DNA of 30,277 bases, taken from assembly GCA_019236035.1 (NCBI GenBank), contig JAFAJU010000092.1:1-30277 (forward strand). Reading direction: 5' to 3'. Both the position numbers and the translations under genes were made by a program. Source of the stretch: Verrucomicrobiota bacterium. GTDB lineage: Bacteria; Verrucomicrobiota; Verrucomicrobiia; Chthoniobacterales; JAFAMB01. Of the stretch, positions 1 through 7,011 are shown piece after piece (positions within the stretch are counted from its first letter, which is position 1; each line of letters starts with the position of its first letter). The notes below the pieces were generated by a model that was given only the letters and a program-made list of their open reading frames with translations, was not told the DNA's origin and ran no database searches.

Positions 1-125
1 GGACGACCGAACCGGTAACCGCTCACCGGGAAGTTCAGGACGGCTCGCTGGGTCGTTGCGCCGTAGAGCGCGTCGGAGGGCACCTCCATGATGCCCATGG
101 AATCTTTTTCGGGTCGGGTTTGCAT
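1..125 (-). CDS. fumC: Class II fumarate hydratase, N-terminal fragment
   Basis: Reading the minus strand from the ATG at 125 gives an open frame of 41 codons that runs off the left edge. It contains EKDSMGIMEVP, then DALYGATTQRAVLNFPVSG. This is the very conserved opening of class II fumarases and aspartases (R-x-E-x-D-S-M-G followed by YGAxTQRAxxNFP). The enzyme would hydrate fumarate to malate in the TCA cycle, in the cytoplasm. Only the first ~9% of a ~460-residue protein is visible, so the active-site residues lie outside the window. FumC fits better than aspartase because of NFPVSG, but aspartase cannot be formally excluded. It is divergent from the HTH-receiver gene at 288, and the two share a 162-bp intergenic region. 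Confidence 0.85.
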   Translation of the reverse strand, partial: MQTRPEKDSMGIMEVPSDALYGATTQRAVLNFPVSGYRFGR

Positions 126-180
126 AGTAGGGATTAGGTATTGATCCCCCCGCCTCCCGAAAAATGAAAGCCAATTCTGC

Positions 181-218
181 CGGTAGGGTCGGCTGCCGGC
201 GGTAGCGCGACCCTACCG
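181..218. repeat. Short palindromic intergenic repeat
   Basis: A perfect 11-bp inverted repeat: CGGTAGGGTCG (181-191) and CGACCCTACCG (208-218), with a 16-nt GC-rich loop. It lies between the divergent fumC and HTH-receiver genes. It resembles the other small palindromes between genes in this window and probably belongs to a REP-like dispersed family. It has no T-tract, so it is not an obvious terminator. Confidence 0.6.
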
Positions 219-287
219 CTTGACGTGCTGGACTTATTTTCATAACAGTCATACATTCCCTTTTTAACTTCATTATCTGCTTCATCT

Positions 288-851
288 GTGAGCGAAACTC
301 CTAATCACAATCTTCTCACCGTAAAAGAAACAGCCGAATATTTACGGATACCTCTCCCCACGGTTTATTACCTTGTCCAACGAGGACAGATCCCCGCGAT
401 TCAAATTGGCGGTCGGTGGAGAATTAAGAAATCTTCACTGGATCGAGATATTCTTCGCCAGGACAAACAGGGTCAGCCCACTGTTTTAGTGGTTGATGAT
501 GATCCCGGCCTGCAAGAGTTGTTTAAGACGTTTTTGAAAAAGATCGGATTCAGCCGGGTGGTTGTGGGGACCGCCAAGGACGCTATCACCAGCCTGCGAA
601 AACAAAAGTTCGATCTGATGTTCCTGGATCTCCAATTACCGGATGCGCCCGGAGATCAGGTGTACAAAACCGCGAAGCAGATTGATCCGGATCTGAATGT
701 CATCGTAATCACCGGTTATCCGGACAGCGAAGTGCTGGACAGGATCCTGCAAGTAAGCCCAGTCACGGTTCTGAAGAAGCCTCTTAAGATCGAGCAGCTA
801 AACCAGACGGTGAAGATTCTCGGCCATTCCACGTCCAGGGTGGAACCCTAA
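288..851 (+). CDS. Excisionase-type HTH protein with C-terminal response-regulator receiver domain
   Basis: This 187-residue protein has two domains in an unusual order. Residues ~8-55 form an excisionase/MerR-like helix-turn-helix (LLTVKETAEYLRIPLPTVYY, then a wing with GRWRIKK). Residues ~65-180 form a CheY-like receiver with the acidic pair in LVVDDDPG, the phospho-acceptor Asp in DLMFLDLQLPD, the Thr of VIVITGYPD and the conserved Lys of LKKPLK. All residues for phosphorylation by a histidine kinase are therefore present. Most response regulators carry the receiver first and the DNA-binding domain last. No histidine kinase is encoded nearby, so it is an orphan. The start is GTG at 288, with no clear Shine-Dalgarno. 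The role is presumably phosphorylation-controlled DNA binding; the targets are unknown. Confidence 0.88.
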   Translation: MSETPNHNLLTVKETAEYLRIPLPTVYYLVQRGQIPAIQIGGRWRIKKSSLDRDILRQDKQGQPTVLVVDDDPGLQELFKTFLKKIGFSRVVVGTAKDAITSLRKQKFDLMFLDLQLPDAPGDQVYKTAKQIDPDLNVIVITGYPDSEVLDRILQVSPVTVLKKPLKIEQLNQTVKILGHSTSRVEP

Positions 852-1132
852 TCCGGCCCCGCCGCATTTCGCCTAATCGCCCTAGAACTCGTCCTCGCAC
901 TCGATCTTCGGGTGCGAGCCGGAAGCCTGTGCCAGCGTTGCAACGTACGATCCGGGCGGAAGCAAAGTAGCATAGGCGTCCCGCCTGTCGAGCGTGTAGC
1001 AGCAACGTGAACACAGGGGGTCGAGTGCTTGAACCGAAATCCCGAAGTTAGAAATCGTGCTCGTGCTCGTAATCGAGAGAAGCCGGCAGATCGAGGGCGA
1101 GGACGATGCCACCAGGGCTTTTCTCGAGTCAA
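852..1132. other. Intergenic region with dispersed repeat, no gene seen
   Basis: This 281-bp stretch lies between the convergent ends of the HTH-receiver gene and the DeoR-type gene. Short open frames on the minus strand are low-complexity Arg-rich translations and match nothing recognisable. It holds purine/pyrimidine-biased tracts of the form CTCGTCCTCGCACTCGATC and ATCGTGCTCGTGCTCG, plus one copy (964-990) of a 27-bp repeat that recurs at 13639 and 16864. Confidence 0.6.
964..990 (+). repeat. Dispersed 27-bp repeat, copy 1
   Basis: The core is AAAGTAGCATAGGCGTCC followed by CGCCTGTCG. Near-identical copies lie at 13639-13665 and 16864-16890 on the same strand, differing at only a few positions. 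All three are intergenic. I see no coding content. The core GGCGTCCCGCC also appears in the arms of the palindrome at 29021. Confidence 0.75.
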
Positions 1133-1942
1133 TTAGATCGCTGCAGCCAGAGGCTCGCGACCCTCCGGTGTCCGGTCCAACTCTACAACTTGAAACCTGA
1201 CGCCGCGCTTTGTGAACGCCTCGGAAAACTCCGCCGGCATTCCAAAATCTGTGATCGTCAAGTGTATCTCTGAGAGGCTGGCAAAAGTCGCCAGGCAAGC
1301 ATGACCGAATTTTGTCGAGTCCGCGAGTACATAACTCTCATCAGCGGAACGCATCATCGCCTGCTTCACCTCCGCGTCGAGCGGATTCGGCGTACTATGC
1401 CCATGCGTGAGGGTAATTCCGGAACTACCGAGAAAAGCCCGGTCCGCGTGGAAAGTCCCCAGCGTCTTGATCGCCGTGGGTCCAATTAAGGCTAGACTAT
1501 GGTTCCGGACCTGACCGCCAACCAACAAGATCTCGTACCCGGCCCGCGATAACTCTATCGCGGCGGGCACCGAACTCGTGATGACATAGAGAGAACGGAA
1601 CTGGCTCGGAAGCACCTGGGCCAATGCTAAAGTTGTGCTGCCGGCATCCATGATGATCGTATCACCATCGTGAATATAGGCCAGGGCCGCTCGCGCTATC
1701 AGGTCCTTGGAAGAACCATGCATCTGCAGCTTCTGGAAAAACGAGGCGTTGAATCTGCTCCGATGCGAGAAAATTGCACCCCCATACGTTCGCTGGAGCA
1801 TACCCTGCTCTTCCAGCTCGGCCAGATCTTTGCGCACCGTGACCTGGCTTACTTCGAATAGTCCGGCCAGCTCCTCGACTTTGACGTTCCCTTCGGTCTC
1901 GAGAAGTTGCAAAATTCTTCGTCGCCGTGCTTCCGCTGTCAC
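1133..1942 (-). CDS. DeoR/GlpR-family transcriptional regulator, probable inositol operon repressor
   Basis: This gene encodes a 269-residue DeoR-family repressor. Residues ~2-55 form the winged HTH (RRRRILQLLETEGNVKVEEL, then VSQVTVRKDLAELEEQGMLQR and the YGGA motif that follows in this family). The rest is the DeoRC sugar-phosphate-sensing domain with DGDTIIMDAGSTT, LLVGGQVR, RAFLGSSGI and LADSTKFG. The frame is open up to a GTG at 2011, but the extra 23 residues translate repeat-like DNA; I chose the GTG at 1942 because the protein then begins like other DeoR proteins (VTAEARRRRIL). It is the last gene of the iolD-tkt-iolG-iolB run, 96 bp after iolB. Position and family suggest an IolR-type repressor responding to a phosphorylated inositol catabolite; that ligand is inferred. 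Neither start has a strong Shine-Dalgarno. Confidence 0.85.
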   Translation of the reverse strand: MTAEARRRRILQLLETEGNVKVEELAGLFEVSQVTVRKDLAELEEQGMLQRTYGGAIFSHRSRFNASFFQKLQMHGSSKDLIARAALAYIHDGDTIIMDAGSTTLALAQVLPSQFRSLYVITSSVPAAIELSRAGYEILLVGGQVRNHSLALIGPTAIKTLGTFHADRAFLGSSGITLTHGHSTPNPLDAEVKQAMMRSADESYVLADSTKFGHACLATFASLSEIHLTITDFGMPAEFSEAFTKRGVRFQVVELDRTPEGREPLAAAI

Positions 1943-1989
1943 AAAATATTTGCCGGTAGGGCTGCCCTCCTGCGCGTCCGGGGGAGCAC

Positions 1990-2042
1990 GTCCACAACAT
2001 CTCGAACGCACATATCCCGGACGCGCTGGAGCGCGGTCCTAC
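1990..2042. repeat. REP-like GC-rich palindromic sequence between iolB and the regulator gene
   Basis: The segment CCCGGACGCGCTGGAGCG followed by CGGTCCTACC resembles CCCGGACGCGCACGAGCG followed by CGTCCCTA at 11253-11275. The stop codon of iolB (2039-2041) lies at its edge. It is likely a member of a dispersed palindromic family that has inserted at the operon junction. Confidence 0.5.
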
Positions 2043-2860
2043 CGAGTACCTTTCACCGGAATCTCAATTGGTTTGCCGTCCCAGTTCTTTGTTACCCAGT
2101 CGTAGTGTGGATCGTTAATCGCATTGATCTTTCTAAGATCGCCCGCGAGGAAATTCAGGTAGTAGGCGTTTGTACCCGGTGCTTTCACCACCGGATGATA
2201 GCCTTCATGCACTAATACCAAATCGCCGTCGTGCAGCGGGATCGCCACATCCAAATCGGTGTCTCTGGTGTAAATCCGTTGAATGGCGAATCCGTCCGGG
2301 GGTGTTAACCGGTAATAGTAAGTCTCTTCGTGGTACGAAGAGTTATCCCGCGTATCATGCCGGTGCGGCGGAAAACTGGACCAGTTGCCACTTGGAGTAT
2401 GAATCTCGTAAACGGTCAGGCGTTCGCTCAACTCGTCAGAATCTAACAACGCGCTTACGCCGCGTTTCACATTTGCGCCTCCGCGAATTCCAGACGGAAT
2501 CTCTCCCCGCCGGATTACGCGAGCAGGCAGTTTTCCCGCTGCAGGTGCTCCGCCGATGGCCACTTCGAAGCCGTCACTGCTCGTCAGCACGTAGGCCGTA
2601 CGGGGCGGAAGATAAACGACATCGGCCAGTTCGCGAAAAAGATCTTCGCGACCTAATTGGAGAGTTTCCTGATTAAAGGCGATTGCTCCATGACCTACCA
2701 GTGGGACAACGACAACTTCCTCTTCACCGGTATTTCCTTCCAACTGCTGGCCCGCGGCGAGCGCCGCAACTTTGAAAGAGAGATACTTCCAATGCGCGGT
2801 TTCCGGACGCACATCGTGCAGGTAAAGATGGCCATGGTTAGGTCTATAATGCCGCTTCAT
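2039..2860 (-). CDS. iolB: 5-deoxy-glucuronate isomerase
   Basis: This 273-residue protein is of the normal IolB/KduI cupin size. IolB isomerises 5-deoxy-D-glucuronate to 2-deoxy-5-keto-D-gluconate, the step after IolD in cytoplasmic myo-inositol breakdown. The metal-binding cupin motifs are visible: PPHRHDTR (about residue 163), SSYHEETYYYR (about 172) and VHEGYHPVVKAPG (about 216). It starts at ATG 2860, which overlaps the iolG stop by 4 bp (ATGA), so the two are translationally coupled. The KduI-type isomerase is the only realistic alternative, but the C-terminal sequence (YLNFLAGD) and the iolD/iolG neighbours point to IolB. The stop lies in a repeat-like sequence. Confidence 0.95.
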   Translation of the reverse strand: MKRHYRPNHGHLYLHDVRPETAHWKYLSFKVAALAAGQQLEGNTGEEEVVVVPLVGHGAIAFNQETLQLGREDLFRELADVVYLPPRTAYVLTSSDGFEVAIGGAPAAGKLPARVIRRGEIPSGIRGGANVKRGVSALLDSDELSERLTVYEIHTPSGNWSSFPPHRHDTRDNSSYHEETYYYRLTPPDGFAIQRIYTRDTDLDVAIPLHDGDLVLVHEGYHPVVKAPGTNAYYLNFLAGDLRKINAINDPHYDWVTKNWDGKPIEIPVKGTR

Positions 2861-3873
2861 GCCTGTATCTCCGAAACCTTGACCGGACGATTTTCCCGCC
2901 AGCTCTTAGTGGTTGCTAACGCCAGGCGCAGCGTTTCCAGAGCATCCTCCGGCCCTGGAGAGGGTTTTCTTCCCGCTAACAACGCCCCAAAGAAAGCCTC
3001 CAGTTCTAAGCGATAAGCCAGTTCAAAACGGTCTGGGAAGTTTTCGAAATGATCGAAGCTTGAATTGAAGTCCTTAGCGAAAAGGAGCGGCGTTTTCTGT
3101 GGAGCTTCAACTACGACCTTGCCGATCGCACCGGCTACTTCGGTACGAATGTCATATCCCCAATTGGAATGACGAGAGGTCTCCGCAACTCCCAACGCGC
3201 CGTTAACAAACTTGAGAAACGTCACCGCCGTGTCAGCATCGCTTGCCTTGGCGAATCTCTCATCTACCAAAACCGTGCCCCACGCCTGGACCTCTTCAAC
3301 TTCGCCTACCAGAAAACGGGCGAGGTCCAGATCGTGCACCGCCATGTCGAGAAAAAGGCCGCCGCTTCCCATTAAGAATTCGAGGCTCGGGGGATAAGTA
3401 TCGCGGCTGAGAGCTCGAAACAATTCGATTCGACCGAGGTCATCTGCCTCAATTTTTTGCTTGGCGCGCGCATAACCGGGATCGAATCGACGCATGAATC
3501 CCAATTGCACCGAGATTCCTCGATCCTGAATTAACTTCACCACGCGGGTGGTCTCGGCGAGGTCGAGCGCGATCGGCTTTTCGCTGAAGACAGCTTTACC
3601 CGCGTTCGCCGCCAACTCGAGCAATCGAGCATGCGTATCGGTCGGAGTCACTATCACGACCGCGTCAACGCCTGGATGAGTGATCGCCTGCTCGACGTCC
3701 GTTAAAGCCTGTTCCGCGCCGACGAGCGCTCTTCCGCGTTCGGCCGCTTCGCGCCTGGGATCAGCGACGACCAAGACTTTTACTCCCGATATCCCCAGCA
3801 GATTACGTAGATGGGTTTCACCCATTCGGCCAACACCGAGGAATGCGACGCCTATCGAGGATCCGATACTCAT
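2857..3873 (-). CDS. iolG: Inositol 2-dehydrogenase (Gfo/Idh/MocA family)
   Basis: This 338-residue oxidoreductase has an N-terminal Rossmann fold with AFLGVGRMGETH (GxGxxG, residues ~9-20) and the family motif FSEKPIAL, whose Lys (about residue 98) is the catalytic or cofactor-contacting residue. The C-terminal substrate domain has GGLFLDMAVHDLDLARF (residues ~170-186), where the D-x3-H arrangement is typical of inositol dehydrogenases. It oxidises myo-inositol to 2-keto-myo-inositol with NAD+, in the cytoplasm. Its ATG overlaps the transketolase-like gene by 4 bp, and its end overlaps iolB by 4 bp. Family membership is certain; specificity is inferred from operon context, and scyllo-inositol or D-chiro-inositol could also be substrates. 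Confidence 0.92.
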   Translation of the reverse strand: MSIGSSIGVAFLGVGRMGETHLRNLLGISGVKVLVVADPRREAAERGRALVGAEQALTDVEQAITHPGVDAVVIVTPTDTHARLLELAANAGKAVFSEKPIALDLAETTRVVKLIQDRGISVQLGFMRRFDPGYARAKQKIEADDLGRIELFRALSRDTYPPSLEFLMGSGGLFLDMAVHDLDLARFLVGEVEEVQAWGTVLVDERFAKASDADTAVTFLKFVNGALGVAETSRHSNWGYDIRTEVAGAIGKVVVEAPQKTPLLFAKDFNSSFDHFENFPDRFELAYRLELEAFFGALLAGRKPSPGPEDALETLRLALATTKSWRENRPVKVSEIQA

Positions 3874-4748
3874 AAAACCGCCTCTTCAACACCAAGTTCC
3901 GCAGCGACTATGTTGAGCTCTTCCTTCGTGGCGACTTTTGAATGCCATTCGTGCTTACCTTCGGCGAAGTGAACGCCTTTGCCTTTTACCGTGCGGGCTA
4001 TGATTAAAGTTGGCTGATCTGAACTTCCGGAGGCTTTAGCCGCCTCTAGCGCTGGGACAATCTGTGAAAAGTCGTGCCCATCGATTTCCTGAACGCGCCA
4101 ACCGAGTCTTTCGAAGATCCCTTTGAGGTCCACGCTATCCCACGGGTCACGCCGGTCGCCGCGATGCTTCTGACCTGGCCTAAGCAGCCAACCAAACTGC
4201 TGCAGCCCGTTCCAGTCAAGAATCGTGGTCAGGTTTCCGAGTTTGTACCTGGGAGCCACATGCAACGCCTCCCAAATCATTCCCTCCTGGAGTTCGCCAT
4301 CACCAATCATCACAAAGGTGTGAAAATGCTGTCCGCGCAACCGAGCACCCAGAGCAATTCCAAGCCCAACCGACAATCCCTGGCCCAGTGAACCCGTCGA
4401 AGTCTCTAAGCCGGGCAGTTTTGTGACATCCGGATGCCCCTGCAATCGCGAGCGCCCCTTGTCAAACGTCTTTAGCTCTTCAACCGGAAGATATCCTCGC
4501 AGTGCCATTACAGTGTATTGCCCAATCGCAGAATGCCCTTTTGAAAGAATAAACCTGTCTCGCTCCGGCCAGTGCGGTTCTTCCGGTCTGACCTTCATTA
4601 CCCGAAAATAAAGCGACACCATGAGATCCATGGCCGAAAACGGTCCGCCCACGTGTCCCGCACCGCTTCCGGCCACCGTGCTGATCACCAGCCAGCGCCC
4701 TCTCTGAGCTAGCTCCGCTAAGGGCTTGAAGTCTGCTTCACCGCTCAT
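3870..4748 (-). CDS. Transketolase N-terminal (TPP-binding) subunit, partner not in window
   Basis: This 292-residue protein matches the N-terminal half of a split transketolase. It has the substrate and TPP contacts GAGHVGGPFSAMDL (about residues 29-42), LSKGHSAIGQY, the GSLGQGLSVGLG segment and the TPP-Mg2+ motif GDGELQEG (about residue 149) ending in LDWNGLQQ. A working enzyme needs the C-terminal half (pyrimidine and Tkt-C domains), which is usually encoded directly downstream; here the next gene is iolG, with a 4-bp overlap. It lies 36 bp after iolD. The full N-terminal half with all motifs argues against a decayed gene. It may pair with a C-terminal subunit encoded elsewhere, or have a role in cyclitol or ketose metabolism that I cannot assign. 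Acting on an inositol-derived sugar is inference only. Confidence 0.88.
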   Translation of the reverse strand: MSGEADFKPLAELAQRGRWLVISTVAGSGAGHVGGPFSAMDLMVSLYFRVMKVRPEEPHWPERDRFILSKGHSAIGQYTVMALRGYLPVEELKTFDKGRSRLQGHPDVTKLPGLETSTGSLGQGLSVGLGIALGARLRGQHFHTFVMIGDGELQEGMIWEALHVAPRYKLGNLTTILDWNGLQQFGWLLRPGQKHRGDRRDPWDSVDLKGIFERLGWRVQEIDGHDFSQIVPALEAAKASGSSDQPTLIIARTVKGKGVHFAEGKHEWHSKVATKEELNIVAAELGVEEAVL

Positions 4749-4784
4749 AACCTTGTCCGGCTCAGCACGGTGCGGTCGCCAGCT

Positions 4785-6674
4785 TTACGCGAAAACAGGG
4801 CGTTGTTTCTCGGTCGCTTTTTCGTAATTTTCCCTGGTTTTACGGGTTTTCTCTTCCGCGCTGACTTCCGCTACGGGCACATCCCACCAAGTACCCAACC
4901 CGGGCATCCGTTTTTCCGGGTCGACCGGAACCACAATGACAGTGACTCGGTCAGCGTTACGCGCATCGTTAATGGCCTTCTTAAGGTCTGCTGCGTTCCG
5001 TGCGAAGATCGCATTGGCGCCCATCGACTCGGCATGTTTCTGAAAGTCGACCGGGATATACTCGCCCGTCAGCTGCTTAGTGGCACGATCACGATACCGC
5101 AATTCGTTTCCGAAATCCGATACGCCGACAGCGCGCTGTAACCCCAGAATGCATTGGTAGCCGTGATTGTCGACCAGTACGATCGTCAGCTTGAGGCCTT
5201 CGCCCACAGCGGTGACTATTTCGGAGTTCATCATCAGGTAAGAGCCGTCTCCCACCATGACGACCACTTCACGGCCAGGCTCTGCCAGCTTGACTCCTAG
5301 CCCTCCTGCAATCTCGTAGCCCATACATGAGTAGCCGTACTCCATGTGATACGCTTTTGGGTCTTCCGGTCGCCAGAGACGCAACAACTCGCCAGGCATT
5401 CCCCCGGCTGCGCAAACCACAGTCGCCTTGCCCCCGACTGTCTCATTCACTAGCCCGATGACGGCCAACTCTCCCAGTGGCTCGGAACCTCCCTGCGGCG
5501 TTCGCAACTCAGTGACTTTCGCATCCCAGTCCTCTTTTAGATGCTGTATCTCGCTCCGGTACGCCGCCTGAGTCCCGGAATACCCTGCTCCCTTGAGCTC
5601 CCCTCGCAGTGTACTTAGCGCACGTCTCGCGTCCGCGATGAGCGGCCGCGACCCAAGCTTGTTAGCATCCATTGGCGCGACGTTTATGCCTACGAATCGG
5701 ACGGTCGGGTTCTGAAACGCTGACTTTGAAGCAGTCGTAAAATCACTCAACCTTGTTCCCAGAGTGATAATCAGGTCGGCTTCACGGGCCAGTTTGTTGG
5801 CAGATGTGGCGCCGTTCGATCCTATCGGTCCGGCGTTCATTGGATGATTCCAATTCAGGACTCCTTTACCGGCCTGGGTTTCAGTCACTGGAATACCGAA
5901 CTCTTCCGCAAACTGCCTCAGTTCTTCGGACGCTTCAGAATAAATCGTGCCGCCACCTGAAATGATCAAGGGACGCTGGGCGCCTTTCAGCAGATTTACG
6001 ACTTCCCGCACTAGCTCAGGTTCCGGCACCGGGCGGCGCACGTGCCAAACTCTTTTCTCAAAGAACTCAATAGGCCAATTATGCGCTTCAGCTTGAACGT
6101 CCTCTGGAAGAGTTATAGTCACTGCCCCGGTCTCTGCGGGATCGGTCAGCACGCGAAAGGCCTCAGGCAGACTTGCCACCAATTGCTCCGGGCGAGAAAT
6201 CCGATCGAAAAAGCGCGACACCGGTCGGAACGCGTCGCTGGCACTGACATCGCGCTCGAGCGGATGCTCAAGCTGCTGCAACACTGGATCCGGTACTCGA
6301 TTCGCGAAATAATCGCTTGGCAAAAGAAGCACCGGAATACGGTTTACGGTGGCCCCCGCAGCGCCTGTAACCATGTTGGTTGCGCCCGGCCCGATAGAAG
6401 TCGTGCAGGCGAAAGTAGCCAGCCGATTTCGGTGCTTTGCGAATGCTGCCGCGGTGTGAACCATGGCCTGCTCATTCTGCGGTCGATAAAATCTGAGACC
6501 TTCCGCTTGACTGAACTCGACAATACCCTGACCTAGCCCTGCGACGTTGCCATGCCCAAAAATTGCCCAAATTCCTTCGATAAATCGGTTCTCGCGCCCG
6601 TCTCGTTCGACGAATTGGCGCGCCATGAATCGGACTAAGGCTTGTCCGGTAGTTAGACGAATGAATCTATTCAT
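4785..6674 (-). CDS. iolD: 3D-(3,5/4)-trihydroxycyclohexane-1,2-dione hydrolase
   Basis: This 629-residue ThDP-dependent enzyme has the usual IolD length. The N-terminal pyrimidine domain carries the catalytic Glu in YRPQNEQAMVH (about residue 69), and TSIGPGATNMVTGA follows. The central domain has PLIISGGGTIYS. The C-terminal ThDP domain has MVGDGSYLMMNSEI (about residue 473) ending in LVDNHGYQCI. It opens the cyclohexanedione ring to give 5-deoxy-glucuronate, in the cytoplasm. It is the first gene of the inositol operon. The start is supported by a strong Shine-Dalgarno (GGAGGT at 6685-6680, 5 nt before the ATG), which is rare in this window and suggests high expression. The related acetolactate synthases lack this neighbourhood and the QCILGLQR stretch. 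Confidence 0.95.
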   Translation of the reverse strand: MNRFIRLTTGQALVRFMARQFVERDGRENRFIEGIWAIFGHGNVAGLGQGIVEFSQAEGLRFYRPQNEQAMVHTAAAFAKHRNRLATFACTTSIGPGATNMVTGAAGATVNRIPVLLLPSDYFANRVPDPVLQQLEHPLERDVSASDAFRPVSRFFDRISRPEQLVASLPEAFRVLTDPAETGAVTITLPEDVQAEAHNWPIEFFEKRVWHVRRPVPEPELVREVVNLLKGAQRPLIISGGGTIYSEASEELRQFAEEFGIPVTETQAGKGVLNWNHPMNAGPIGSNGATSANKLAREADLIITLGTRLSDFTTASKSAFQNPTVRFVGINVAPMDANKLGSRPLIADARRALSTLRGELKGAGYSGTQAAYRSEIQHLKEDWDAKVTELRTPQGGSEPLGELAVIGLVNETVGGKATVVCAAGGMPGELLRLWRPEDPKAYHMEYGYSCMGYEIAGGLGVKLAEPGREVVVMVGDGSYLMMNSEIVTAVGEGLKLTIVLVDNHGYQCILGLQRAVGVSDFGNELRYRDRATKQLTGEYIPVDFQKHAESMGANAIFARNAADLKKAINDARNADRVTVIVVPVDPEKRMPGLGTWWDVPVAEVSAEEKTRKTRENYEKATEKQRPVFA

Positions 6675-6762
6675 TAATGACCTCCTTCCAGAAACGCACT
6701 GGTAGTGGGAAAAGCCGCAAACTGGGAACGGACGACATACAGACCCTTTGGGGGAACGGAGA

Positions 6763-6778
6763 TTTCGATTTGTTTCGA
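6763..6778. promoter_or_regulatory. Candidate operator, direct TTTCGA repeats
   Basis: Two copies of TTTCGA lie in direct orientation with 10-bp periodicity (6763-6768 and 6773-6778), about one helical turn apart, 89-104 bp upstream of iolD. DeoR-family repressors often bind short repeated elements. A related palindrome lies at 6910. Binding by the 1133-1942 regulator is inference. Confidence 0.4.
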
Positions 6779-6909
6779 ACTGTTAACAGAATGAAACCCG
6801 GCTAGTCAAGTGGAACTCCAGCGATTTGCGCAAGCTTCCTTTCTCCGATATTAGAATCTCCTCGGAGACCCTCTCGGAAGAAATCTGCTTCAGCAAGAAA
6901 AAACTGAGG

Positions 6910-6922
6910 TTTCGAATCGAAA
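6910..6922. promoter_or_regulatory. Candidate operator palindrome TTTCGA-A-TCGAAA
   Basis: A perfect 6+6 inverted repeat around one base, using the same hexamer as the direct pair at 6763-6778. It lies 236 bp upstream of iolD and about 90 bp downstream of the aldo/keto reductase stop. Together the two sites could support repressor looping over the operon promoter; this is inferred only from the shared hexamer. Confidence 0.4.
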
Positions 6923-7011
6923 TACTAAGGGCAGGCTTGCACAGAAGGTCCACTTGGATCGGTCCCTGTTCTCGGCGTCCTCTGTGGTAAAATGTCCCCT
7001 CCTTGCCCTTC

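Larger units (their letters stand above)
6675..7011 (-). promoter_or_regulatory. iolD upstream region, probable operon promoter
   Basis: This 337-bp stretch without a gene lies between the aldo/keto reductase stop and iolD. On the minus strand it holds the iolD ribosome binding site (GGAGGT, 6685-6680), a TTGACT that could be a -35 box (6809-6804) but with no good -10 at the right distance, and several TTTCGA/TCGAAA hexamers listed separately. No small ORF is convincing. An operon promoter is expected here from gene order, but I could not fix its exact position. Confidence 0.6.

Noticed and set aside
848..1298. Overlapping minus-strand frames between the HTH-receiver gene and the DeoR gene
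   Set aside because: They translate low-complexity and repeat DNA, are rich in Arg and Ser, and share no motif with known proteins.
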